Part shown: piece after piece, positions 15,383 through 20,931 of the stretch
Numbering within the stretch: the stretch's first letter is position 1
Layout of the letters: the number at the start of each line of letters is the position of its first letter
Assembly: GCA_900543215.1 (NCBI GenBank)
Contig: UQQR01000024.1
Location: 1 to 23,812 of the forward strand
Length of the DNA stretch: 23,812 bases
Reading direction: 5' to 3'
Origin: an uncultured Oscillospiraceae bacterium
Lineage (GTDB): Bacteria; Bacillota; Clostridia; Oscillospirales; Acutalibacteraceae
The notes under the pieces: generated by a model
What the model saw: the letters and a program-made list of their open reading frames with translations, nothing else
Told to the model about the DNA's origin: nothing
Databases searched by the model: none
Translations under genes and position numbers: made by a program

Positions 15383-16087
15383 ATGATAAGAAAAATAATT
15401 CAGATAGATGAAGAAAAATGCAACGGCTGCGGTGCCTGTGCGGCGGCATGCCATGAGGGCGCTATCGGGATGGTAAACGGCAAGGCTAAATTAATGCGGG
15501 ACGATTATTGCGACGGTCTCGGAGACTGCCTGCCTGCGTGCCCGACGGGGGCTATAAGCTTTACGGTGCGTGAAGCGGAGGCTTACAACGAGGCGGCTGT
15601 CGCCGAAAACAAAGCGAAAAAGGGCAAAGGGCAGAAATTGCCGTGCGGCTGCCCGGGTTCAAATTCAAAGCGTATAGTAAGAGAAGAAAAGCCGGAGGAA
15701 AACAGCGGTGCCGTCCATATGCAAAGCAGACTTGCACAGTGGCCGGTACAGATAAAGCTTGTTCCCGTAAACGCTCCGTATTTTGACGGCGCAAAGCTTC
15801 TTATTGCGGCGGATTGTACGGCATATGCATACGCGGGCTTTCACGAGGAATTTATAAAGGGGCATATAACGCTTGTCGGATGTCCTAAGCTTGACGGCGT
15901 GGATTATTCGGAAAAGCTTACCGAAATAATAAAGAACAACGATATTAAAAGCGTTACGGTTGTAAGAATGGAGGTTCCCTGCTGCGGCGGACTTGAAAAC
16001 GCGGCGGTTACAGCTCTCAAAACCAGCGGAAAATTTATACCCTGGAGCGTTGTTACGATTTCTACCGACGGAAAAATATTGGATTAG
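15383..16087 (+). CDS. 4Fe-4S ferredoxin-like electron carrier
   Basis: 234 residues, with a ferredoxin domain at 1-60 and an uncharacterised remainder. The first cluster motif is C13-NGCGACAAAC23. The second reads C43-DGLGDCLPAC53-P, with Leu46 where the middle cysteine of a regular CxxCxxC would be. Further cysteines occur at CGC (88-90), ADC145, VGC167P and C200-C201-GG, which could bind another metal centre or form disulfides. Proteins of this layout are found in anaerobes, often near redox stress or nitrogen metabolism genes; the redox partner is unknown. Start ATG 15383 follows CGGAGGA. It is a single gene behind an inverted-repeat operator and ends at a strong terminator. No membrane segments, so it is cytoplasmic. 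Confidence 0.8.
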   Translation: MIRKIIQIDEEKCNGCGACAAACHEGAIGMVNGKAKLMRDDYCDGLGDCLPACPTGAISFTVREAEAYNEAAVAENKAKKGKGQKLPCGCPGSNSKRIVREEKPEENSGAVHMQSRLAQWPVQIKLVPVNAPYFDGAKLLIAADCTAYAYAGFHEEFIKGHITLVGCPKLDGVDYSEKLTEIIKNNDIKSVTVVRMEVPCCGGLENAAVTALKTSGKFIPWSVVTISTDGKILD

Positions 16088-16104
16088 ACAGGTCAGAATA
16101 ATGT

Positions 16105-16138
16105 ATTGCGGTGCGAAAATTTTGCGCCGCAATTTTTT
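16105..16138 (+). terminator. Terminator of the ferredoxin-like gene
   Basis: ATTGCGG pairs with CCGCAAT, the stem continuing inward with TGC/GCG to about 11 bp, and is followed by six T (16133-16138). It lies 18 bases past the stop codon. Confidence 0.85.
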
Positions 16139-16139
16139 G

Positions 16140-16168
16140 TTGCAAATAAGGTGTTTTTCGTATATAAT
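16140..16168 (+). promoter_or_regulatory. Promoter upstream of the DUF1538 gene
   Basis: TTGCAA (16140-16145), 17 bases, TATAAT (16163-16168). The predicted start, near 16175, falls on the first bases of the inverted-repeat element, so the leader of about 180 bases would begin with its left arm. Confidence 0.6.
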
Positions 16169-16173
16169 TTCTC

Positions 16174-16331
16174 TAGGCAAGCGAGAATAATCCGAACCCG
16201 CCCCAAACGGCGTATTTTCGGCGTATTTTCATTTGTCGTCTTTATAAGGCTAACGGATTAACGAGTATTTTAACGCGGCAATGCGAGAAATCCGCACTCA
16301 AAAACGGGTTCGGATTATTCTCGTTTGCCTA
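16174..16331. repeat. MITE-like element with 27-bp terminal inverted repeats
   Basis: The left arm 16174-16200 (begins TAGGCAAGCGAG) and right arm 16305-16331 (ends CTCGTTTGCCTA) are inverted repeats matching at 26 of 27 positions; the single difference becomes a G-U pair in RNA. Matching stops exactly at a TA on both ends, as expected for a mariner/IS630-type miniature element that duplicates TA. The 104-bp interior has no gene and holds a tandem duplication of CGGCGTATTTT (16208-16229). It lies between the ferredoxin terminator and the DUF1538 gene, inside that gene's likely leader, so a structured regulatory RNA is the alternative reading. The rest of the gene-free stretch 16088-16358 holds only the terminator and promoter listed separately. 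Confidence 0.6.
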
Positions 16332-16358
16332 TATGATTGCGAAAGGCGGCGGAATGAT

Positions 16359-17897
16359 TTGAACTTTGATTTGCTTGGGAAAAACCGTACGGCAATCTTT
16401 GAAAAAATAAAGGAAGCGGCAGGCTCGGTACTTCCGATTTTCCTTATAGTCGCTGTTCTGTGCCTCGCAGCGGTTCCTATGCGCCCCGATCTGCTGTTAA
16501 GCTTTTTTATAGGCTCGGTAATGGTTGTTATCGGTATGGGATTTTTCACCCTCGGTGCGGAGGTTTCTATGACCCCGATAGGCGGTAAAATAGGTATGGC
16601 TGTTACAAAGACCAAAAAAATGCCGCTCATCTTGCTAATCAGCTTTTTGCTCGGATTTGCAATTACCGTTGCGGAACCCGACCTTCAGGTGCTTGCAAAT
16701 ACCGCGCCGCATATCAACAGTGCGGTTTTGCTTATTGCGGTAGGCCTGGGTGTAGGCTTTTTTCTTTCGGTTTGTATGTTCAGAATACTTACGGGCATAA
16801 AGCTCCGCTGGCTTTTAATATTCTTTTACGGAATAATCTTCATTCTTTCCGCCTTTGCGGATCCCGATTTTTTAAGCATTGCCTTTGATTCGGGCGGCGT
16901 TACCACGGGCCCTATGACCGTTCCTTTCATATTGGCGCTCGGCGTAGGTGTTTCGCAGATCCGAAGCGACGAAAAAGCCGAGTCGGACAGCTTCGGTCTC
17001 GTGGCGCTTTGCTCGGCAGGTCCTATACTTGCGGTGCTTATACTCGGATTTTTTTACTCGGGAAACGGCGAAATTGCCGCGATAAATTCCGCAGGTGTTA
17101 AGTACACTACCGAAATAGGACTCGGATATGCCAAGGCGTTGCCGGCTTATATGAAAGAGGTTTCACTTTCGCTTTTGCCGATAGTTGTTATATTCTTGCT
17201 TTTTCAGGTATTTTCACTTAAGCTTACAAGGCGAAGGTTTGTAAAAATCCTTGTGGGCATACTTCATACATACATAGGGCTTGTGCTTTTTATGACGGGC
17301 GTAAATGTCGGCTTTTCCGCCTTGGGCAAATCGCTCGGAGGAATACTGGCATCAGGTAATTCTCGGTGGCTTATGATACCGCTTTCGGTTGTTCTCGGAT
17401 GGTTTATTATTTCCGCGGAACCGGCGGTTTCCGTGCTCGAAAAGCAAATTGAGGATGTCAGTGCCGGCGCAATTTCAGGCAAGGTGATAAAGCTCAGCCT
17501 TTCCTTTGCAATAGCCGCGGCAATGGGCATTTCAATGCTTCGCGTGCTTACGGGAATTTCACTTATGTACTTTTTGGTCCCGGGTTACCTTATAGCTATT
17601 ATACTCTCGTTTTTTGTACCCGATATATACACCGCAATAGCTTTCGACTCGGGCGGAGTTGCTTCGGGACCTATGACAGCTACCTTTATGCTGCAGTTTT
17701 TTATCGGCGCAAGCGTTGCCGTTGGTGGGAATCCGATTTGCGACGCATTCGGAGCGGTTGCAGTCGTGGCTATGATGCCTCTTATTTCAATACAGCTTGT
17801 CGGATTTGCGTATCGCGTTAAAGGCAGTAAAAGGCAGCCCGCTTTTGAGAAATACGGCGATTATGACATAGTTGAGCTTTGGGAGGGAGCAAATTAA
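16359..17897 (+). CDS. DUF1538 membrane transporter-like protein
   Basis: 512 residues from the TTG at 16359, giving the family-like beginning MNFDLLGKNRTAIFEKIKE. It is an integral membrane protein with about a dozen hydrophobic helices in two homologous halves; each half carries the signature FDSGGV-x-x-GPMT (from residue 176 and residue 429), typical of a duplicated DUF1538 protein. The signature sits in glycine-rich loops next to helices, suggesting paired half-helices as in transporters. The substrate is unknown. The ribosome site is modest (GGCGGA); the ATG at 16281 is in frame but lies inside the inverted-repeat element. The stop overlaps the P-II-like gene by one base, a conserved pairing that suggests regulation of transport by that protein. 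Confidence 0.85.
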   Translation: MNFDLLGKNRTAIFEKIKEAAGSVLPIFLIVAVLCLAAVPMRPDLLLSFFIGSVMVVIGMGFFTLGAEVSMTPIGGKIGMAVTKTKKMPLILLISFLLGFAITVAEPDLQVLANTAPHINSAVLLIAVGLGVGFFLSVCMFRILTGIKLRWLLIFFYGIIFILSAFADPDFLSIAFDSGGVTTGPMTVPFILALGVGVSQIRSDEKAESDSFGLVALCSAGPILAVLILGFFYSGNGEIAAINSAGVKYTTEIGLGYAKALPAYMKEVSLSLLPIVVIFLLFQVFSLKLTRRRFVKILVGILHTYIGLVLFMTGVNVGFSALGKSLGGILASGNSRWLMIPLSVVLGWFIISAEPAVSVLEKQIEDVSAGAISGKVIKLSLSFAIAAAMGISMLRVLTGISLMYFLVPGYLIAIILSFFVPDIYTAIAFDSGGVASGPMTATFMLQFFIGASVAVGGNPICDAFGAVAVVAMMPLISIQLVGFAYRVKGSKRQPAFEKYGDYDIVELWEGAN

Positions 17898-18553
17898 TGA
17901 ATTATATAATATCGGTTTGCGACCCAAAGGTTTACGGTAAGCTTACGGAAATATGCAGGGAATTAAAACTTCCGTTTGATATCTCGTTCCACGGGAAGGG
18001 CACCGCTGTGCCGAGTATGCTCGATATTTTGGGTATTGAGAGTACGGAAAGAAGAATAGTCTTATCGTTTGCGGACGAAGAAAAGACAAAACAGCTTATA
18101 GAGCTTCAAAAACAGCGAATGTTTATCGGTGTTCCGGGCCACGGTATAACCGTGGCGCTTCCCGTAAAAAGTATCGGAGGAGGAAAAACAGTGGCTTATC
18201 TTAACGGAGAAAATAAAGACGCTAAATATGTTCCCGAGCTTAAATTTAATTACGAGCTTATAATTGCGATAGCAAACGCCGGTAAAACGGATACGGTTAT
18301 GAATGCCGCGCGAAAGGCAGGAGCCAGAGGCGGTACGGTAATTCACGGCAAGGGAACGGGCGGCGAAAATACCGCAAAGTTCTACAATGTTTCAATAGCG
18401 GAGGAAAAGGAAGTAATACTTATAGTTTCGGCTGTTTCAGAAAAGGCGGAGATAATGCGTTCAATACTTGAAAGCGCAGGACCCGATACGGCGGCGGGAA
18501 CAATAGTTTTTTCACTTCCGGTAAGTGAAGCGGCGGGATTTGGATTGATATGA
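17897..18553 (+). CDS. Tandem P-II-like regulatory protein
   Basis: 218 residues made of two P-II-like halves. The second half (about 110-218) is the clearer: FNYELIIAIANAGKTDTVMNAARKAGARGGTVIHGKGTG resembles the core of GlnB/GlnK proteins, followed by the strand segment EEKEVILIVSAVSEKAEIMRSIL. The first half is shorter and diverged, with SFHGKGTAVPSMLDILGI at the corresponding place. The classical T-loop tyrosine is not evident, so uridylylation is unlikely; binding of a nucleotide or small ligand is inference. The start ATG is in the TAATG overlap with the DUF1538 gene and follows GGGAGGGAG. The TGA stop overlaps the acetyltransferase ATG (ATGA). I infer that it gates the DUF1538 protein as GlnK gates AmtB. 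Confidence 0.8.
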   Translation: MNYIISVCDPKVYGKLTEICRELKLPFDISFHGKGTAVPSMLDILGIESTERRIVLSFADEEKTKQLIELQKQRMFIGVPGHGITVALPVKSIGGGKTVAYLNGENKDAKYVPELKFNYELIIAIANAGKTDTVMNAARKAGARGGTVIHGKGTGGENTAKFYNVSIAEEKEVILIVSAVSEKAEIMRSILESAGPDTAAGTIVFSLPVSEAAGFGLI

Positions 18554-19116
18554 CGAATGAAATTATTATAAAAACAGCGTCTCCCGATGATGCCCAAAGT
18601 CTTCTCGGGATATACGCTTATTATGTTGAAAATACGGCAATAACCTTTGAGTACGAGGTGCCCACCCTCGAAGAATTTAAAAGCCGTATTTTGAACACTC
18701 TTAAAAAATATCCTTATATAACGGCAAGCTTTAACGGCGAGACAGTCGGCTACGCTTACACCGGCGCTTTTAAGGAAAGAGCGGCATATTCTCACTCGGT
18801 AGAAACAAGTATATATGTGAAAAAAGGTCTTTCTGGCAAGGGCGTCGGCAAAGCACTGTATGCCGAACTTGAAAAAATTTCTAAAAAACAAAATGTTCTT
18901 AATATGAACGCCTGTATATCGTATACCGAAAAGCCGGACGAATATTTAAGCCTTAACAGTCCTCATTTCCATGAGCATTTGGGTTACCGCACGGTCGGTA
19001 AATTCACCGAATGCGGATATAAATTCGGTAAGTGGTACGATATGATATGGATGGAAAAAATGATAGGCGAGCATACCGATAATCCGCCGCCGTTTATTCC
19101 GTTCCACGATTTATAA
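18550..19116 (+). CDS. GNAT N-acetyltransferase, phosphinothricin acetyltransferase-like
   Basis: 188 residues of the GNAT fold, transferring acetyl from acetyl-CoA to a small amine. The opening IIIKTASPDDAQSLLGIYAYYVENTAITFEYEVPTLEEF and the acetyl-CoA loop GLSGKGVGKALY (about 95-106), then FHEHLGYRTVGKFTECGYKFGKWYDMIWMEK, match the Pat/Bar/YwnH group, whose members acetylate phosphinothricin, methionine sulfoximine or similar glutamate-like compounds. The real substrate cannot be read from sequence. It starts in a four-base ATGA overlap with the P-II-like gene, so it belongs to that unit; GNATs near nitrogen regulators are plausible but the link is inferred. A strong terminator follows. Confidence 0.88.
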   Translation: MTNEIIIKTASPDDAQSLLGIYAYYVENTAITFEYEVPTLEEFKSRILNTLKKYPYITASFNGETVGYAYTGAFKERAAYSHSVETSIYVKKGLSGKGVGKALYAELEKISKKQNVLNMNACISYTEKPDEYLSLNSPHFHEHLGYRTVGKFTECGYKFGKWYDMIWMEKMIGEHTDNPPPFIPFHDL

Positions 19117-19120
19117 GCTT

Positions 19121-19147
19121 CAGCCGCCGTTCGGCGGCTGTTTTTTT
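19121..19147 (+). terminator. Terminator after the acetyltransferase gene
   Basis: A perfect nine-base-pair stem, CAGCCGCCG with CGGCGGCTG (19121-19129 and 19132-19140), followed by seven T. It ends the DUF1538/P-II/GNAT unit. Confidence 0.93.
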
Positions 19148-19168
19148 GAAAATAATTCCTTTTTGCTA

Positions 19169-19197
19169 TTGACAAATGAATAAGAGCGTGCTATAAT
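19169..19197 (+). promoter_or_regulatory. Consensus promoter of the cysK unit
   Basis: A perfect TTGACA (19169-19174), exactly 17 bases, and a perfect TATAAT (19192-19197). Transcription would begin near 19204. A promoter this strong usually needs repression, and an inverted repeat covers the start point. Confidence 0.92.
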
Positions 19198-19198
19198 A

Positions 19199-19221
19199 CT
19201 ACCAACATATCAGATTGGTAG
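19199..19221 (+). promoter_or_regulatory. Inverted-repeat operator candidate at the cysK promoter
   Basis: CTACCAA (19199-19205) and TTGGTAG (19215-19221) are exact inverted repeats with nine bases between them, directly after the -10 box and over the likely start of transcription. The left arm is mostly outside the transcript, so it is more likely a DNA site than an RNA hairpin. Rrf2 proteins bind such spaced palindromes; the Rrf2 gene downstream of cysK is the likely owner. Confidence 0.6.
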
Positions 19222-19231
19222 GTAAAAAGAT

Positions 19232-19291
19232 ATGAGAAAAACCTTAAAATTACTCTACGGACGAATGTGCTGTAAAAGCCGATGTAGTTAA
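19232..19291 (+). CDS. Cysteine-rich leader peptide upstream of cysK
   Basis: A 19-residue open reading frame, MRKTLKLLYGRMCCKSRCS, begins about 28 bases after the predicted start of transcription and ends 42 bases before cysK. AGGT at 19220-19223 gives a modest ribosome site with 8 bases of spacing. Cysteine codons TGC TGT occur together at 19268-19273 and TGT again two codons before the stop, so three of the last seven residues are cysteine. Its place in the leader of a cysteine synthase gene suggests ribosome stalling when cysteinyl-tRNA is scarce. No strong terminator follows it. Instead TTAAAATT within it (19244-19251) can pair with AATTTTAA (19311-19318) next to the cysK ribosome site, so control of translation is possible. 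Translation itself is not proven. Confidence 0.6.
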   Translation: MRKTLKLLYGRMCCKSRCS

Positions 19292-19333
19292 ACCCGAAAC
19301 GAAAAATATTAATTTTAAAAAAGGAAGATTATT

Positions 19334-20266
19334 ATGTCAAAAGTATATACATCAGCAGATCAGCTTATAGGAAAAACCCCGCTCTTGGAGCTCACACATA
19401 TCGAAAAGAAATACGGCTTAAAGGCAAAAATTTTAGCAAAGCTTGAATACTTCAACCCGGCAGGCTCGGTTAAGGACCGTATTGCAAAGGCAATGATTGA
19501 CGAAGCCGAGAAAAGCGGTAAGCTTAAACCCGATTCCGTAATTATCGAACCGACCTCGGGCAACACGGGAATAGGTCTTGCTTCCGTTGCGGCGGCAAGA
19601 GGCTACAAAATTATTATTGTAATGCCGGAAACGATGTCGGTTGAACGCCGTCAGCTTATGAAAGCCTACGGTGCCGAACTGGTACTTACAGAAGGCGCAA
19701 AGGGTATGAAAGGCGCTATTGCTAAGGCTGAAGAATTAAGTAAAGAGATACCCGGAAGCTTCATTCCCGGTCAGTTTGTAAATCCTGCCAACCCCAAGGC
19801 GCATTTTGACACCACCGGACCCGAAATATACGATGATACCGACGGTGAGGTTGACATATTTGTAGCAGGCGTCGGAACCGGCGGAACTGTTACCGGCGTA
19901 GGCAAGTACCTTAAATCCAAAAAACCGGAAGTTAAGGTTGTTGCGGTAGAACCCGCCAGCTCTGCCGTTCTTTCGGGCAATCCGTCCGGCGCTCATAAAA
20001 TACAGGGAATAGGCGCAGGCTTTGTCCCCGATGTGCTTGATACCGCGGTTTATGACGAGATAATTCCGGTTACAAACGACGACGCTTTTGCTTTCGGTAA
20101 GGAAATCGGCAAAAACGAAGGTGTGCTTGTCGGAATTTCGTCGGGAGCGGCTGTCCGGGCGGCTGTTGAGCTTGCAAAGCGTCCCGAAAACGAGGGCAAA
20201 ACAATAGTTGTTCTGCTTCCCGATACGGGCGACAGATACCTTTCAACGCCTTTGTTTGCGGAGTAA
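19334..20266 (+). CDS. cysK: Cysteine synthase A (O-acetylserine sulfhydrylase)
   Basis: 310 residues, the normal length. It makes cysteine from O-acetylserine and sulfide with pyridoxal phosphate. K47 in NPAGSVKDR binds the cofactor, PTSGNTGIG (73-81) is the substrate loop, GVGTGGTVTG (179-188) holds the phosphate, and SSGAA near 269-273 contacts the pyridine. The start ATG 19334 follows AAGGAAG. It lies in a unit with an upstream cysteine-rich leader peptide and the downstream Rrf2 gene three bases away. This resembles cysK-cymR style control, in which CysK and the regulator may interact in Bacillus, but the regulator here keeps the Fe-S cysteines. Confidence 0.97.
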   Translation: MSKVYTSADQLIGKTPLLELTHIEKKYGLKAKILAKLEYFNPAGSVKDRIAKAMIDEAEKSGKLKPDSVIIEPTSGNTGIGLASVAAARGYKIIIVMPETMSVERRQLMKAYGAELVLTEGAKGMKGAIAKAEELSKEIPGSFIPGQFVNPANPKAHFDTTGPEIYDDTDGEVDIFVAGVGTGGTVTGVGKYLKSKKPEVKVVAVEPASSAVLSGNPSGAHKIQGIGAGFVPDVLDTAVYDEIIPVTNDDAFAFGKEIGKNEGVLVGISSGAAVRAAVELAKRPENEGKTIVVLLPDTGDRYLSTPLFAE

Positions 20267-20269
20267 TTT

Positions 20270-20701
20270 ATGACTGTTTCAACAAGAGGAAGATATGCCT
20301 TAAGGGTAATGGTTGAGCTTGCCGAGCACGGAAACGAATTTATTCCGCTTAAGACCGTTGCCGAAAGGCAGAATATATCTCAAAAATATCTTGAAAGCAT
20401 AATGACCGGTCTGTCAAAGGCCGGTCTTGTTGAGGGAGCGCACGGAAAGGGCGGCGGATACCGTCTTTGCCGTGCACCCGAAAATTACACGGTAAGAGAA
20501 ATACTTGAAATTACCGAGGGTGAGCTGGCACCTGTCGCCTGCCTTAAAAAGGATTCGCCTGCGTGCGATATGGAGGAACGGTGCCGCACGCTTCCTATGT
20601 GGCGTGAGCTTTATAAGACCCTTAACAGTTTTTTTGATTCCTACACAGTAGCCGATCTTGCGGCAAACGGCAGCGAAGACAGAGGCAGTTGGATAATTTA
20701 A
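20270..20701 (+). CDS. Rrf2-family regulator with Fe-S cysteines
   Basis: 143 residues of the Rrf2 family, which includes IscR and CymR. The winged helix (about 1-65) has the family start STRGRYALRVMVELAEH, the recognition segment NISQKYLESIMTGLSKAGLVEG and the wing GKGGGYRL. Cysteines at 91, 99 and 105 (ACLKKDSPAC, then EERC, followed by PMW) match the spacing of the three cluster ligands of IscR; Bacillus CymR lacks them. So it probably senses an iron-sulfur cluster, though a CymR-like cysteine role remains possible because of the cysK neighbour. The start ATG is three bases after cysK with GGAG inside the cysK end, so the two are co-transcribed. It likely represses their common promoter. 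Confidence 0.9.
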   Translation: MTVSTRGRYALRVMVELAEHGNEFIPLKTVAERQNISQKYLESIMTGLSKAGLVEGAHGKGGGYRLCRAPENYTVREILEITEGELAPVACLKKDSPACDMEERCRTLPMWRELYKTLNSFFDSYTVADLAANGSEDRGSWII

Positions 20702-20705
20702 AAGG

Positions 20706-20742
20706 CAAAAAAGAAGCTGCCGTAAGGCAGCCCCTTTCTTTT
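20706..20742. terminator. Bidirectional terminator after the Rrf2 gene
   Basis: GCTGCC and GGCAGC (20716-20721, 20726-20731) pair around a GTAA tetraloop. On the plus strand CCCCTTTCTTTT follows; on the minus strand TTCTTTTTTG follows. It ends the cysK-rrf2 unit and would equally end a minus-strand RNA arriving from 20860. Confidence 0.85.
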
Positions 20743-20862
20743 AAGTCCGTGCAAGCGTAAAAAATTCTGCGCTGCCCGGAGCATTCGGACAGCGGCATAC
20801 TCACATTTGCATCAGCACCGAGTGCTTTTTCATAAGGCGCTGTTTTGTATGTTTTCGGTCTC
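20707..20862 (-). ncRNA. Candidate small structured RNA, convergent to Rrf2 gene
   Basis: The gene-free stretch 20743-20931 holds no supported protein gene. Read on the minus strand, CGCTGTCCG pairs fully with CGGGCAGCG (complement of 20770-20794) through a U-G pair; on the plus strand the same position is an A-C mismatch, which favours a minus-strand RNA. An inner TGCAA/TTGCA pairing is also possible. The 5' part CAGCGCCTT (complement of 20834-20842) matches AAGGGGCTG (complement of 20728-20736) in eight of nine pairs, a possible closing stem, and a terminator with six T follows. A TAATAT (complement of 20869-20874) could be the -10, but no good -35 is seen. The long-hairpin form recalls 6S RNA, whose Bacillus gene lies near cymR. 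Identity unproven. Confidence 0.35.
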
Positions 20863-20931
20863 TGTCCGATATTATGTTATGCTTTTTAAGACAAATGATA
20901 CAAGCTAAATTTTGGAAAGGTATGAAAAGGC

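Noticed and set aside
16281..16358. A longer N-terminus for the DUF1538 protein starting at the ATG at 16281
   Set aside because: It would translate the right arm of the inverted-repeat element, has no ribosome site, and does not resemble the family's start; the TTG at 16359 gives the usual opening.
19148..19333. A T-box or SAM riboswitch before cysK
   Set aside because: No T-box core sequence, no long conserved leader and no terminator hairpin were found in the 130-base leader.
20815..20830. A plus-strand terminator AGCAC-CGA-GTGCT followed by five T, or a CIRCE half-site
   Set aside because: The stem is only five pairs with a three-base loop, there is no upstream plus-strand gene needing it beyond the stronger terminator at 20716-20731, and only GAGTGCT matches CIRCE.
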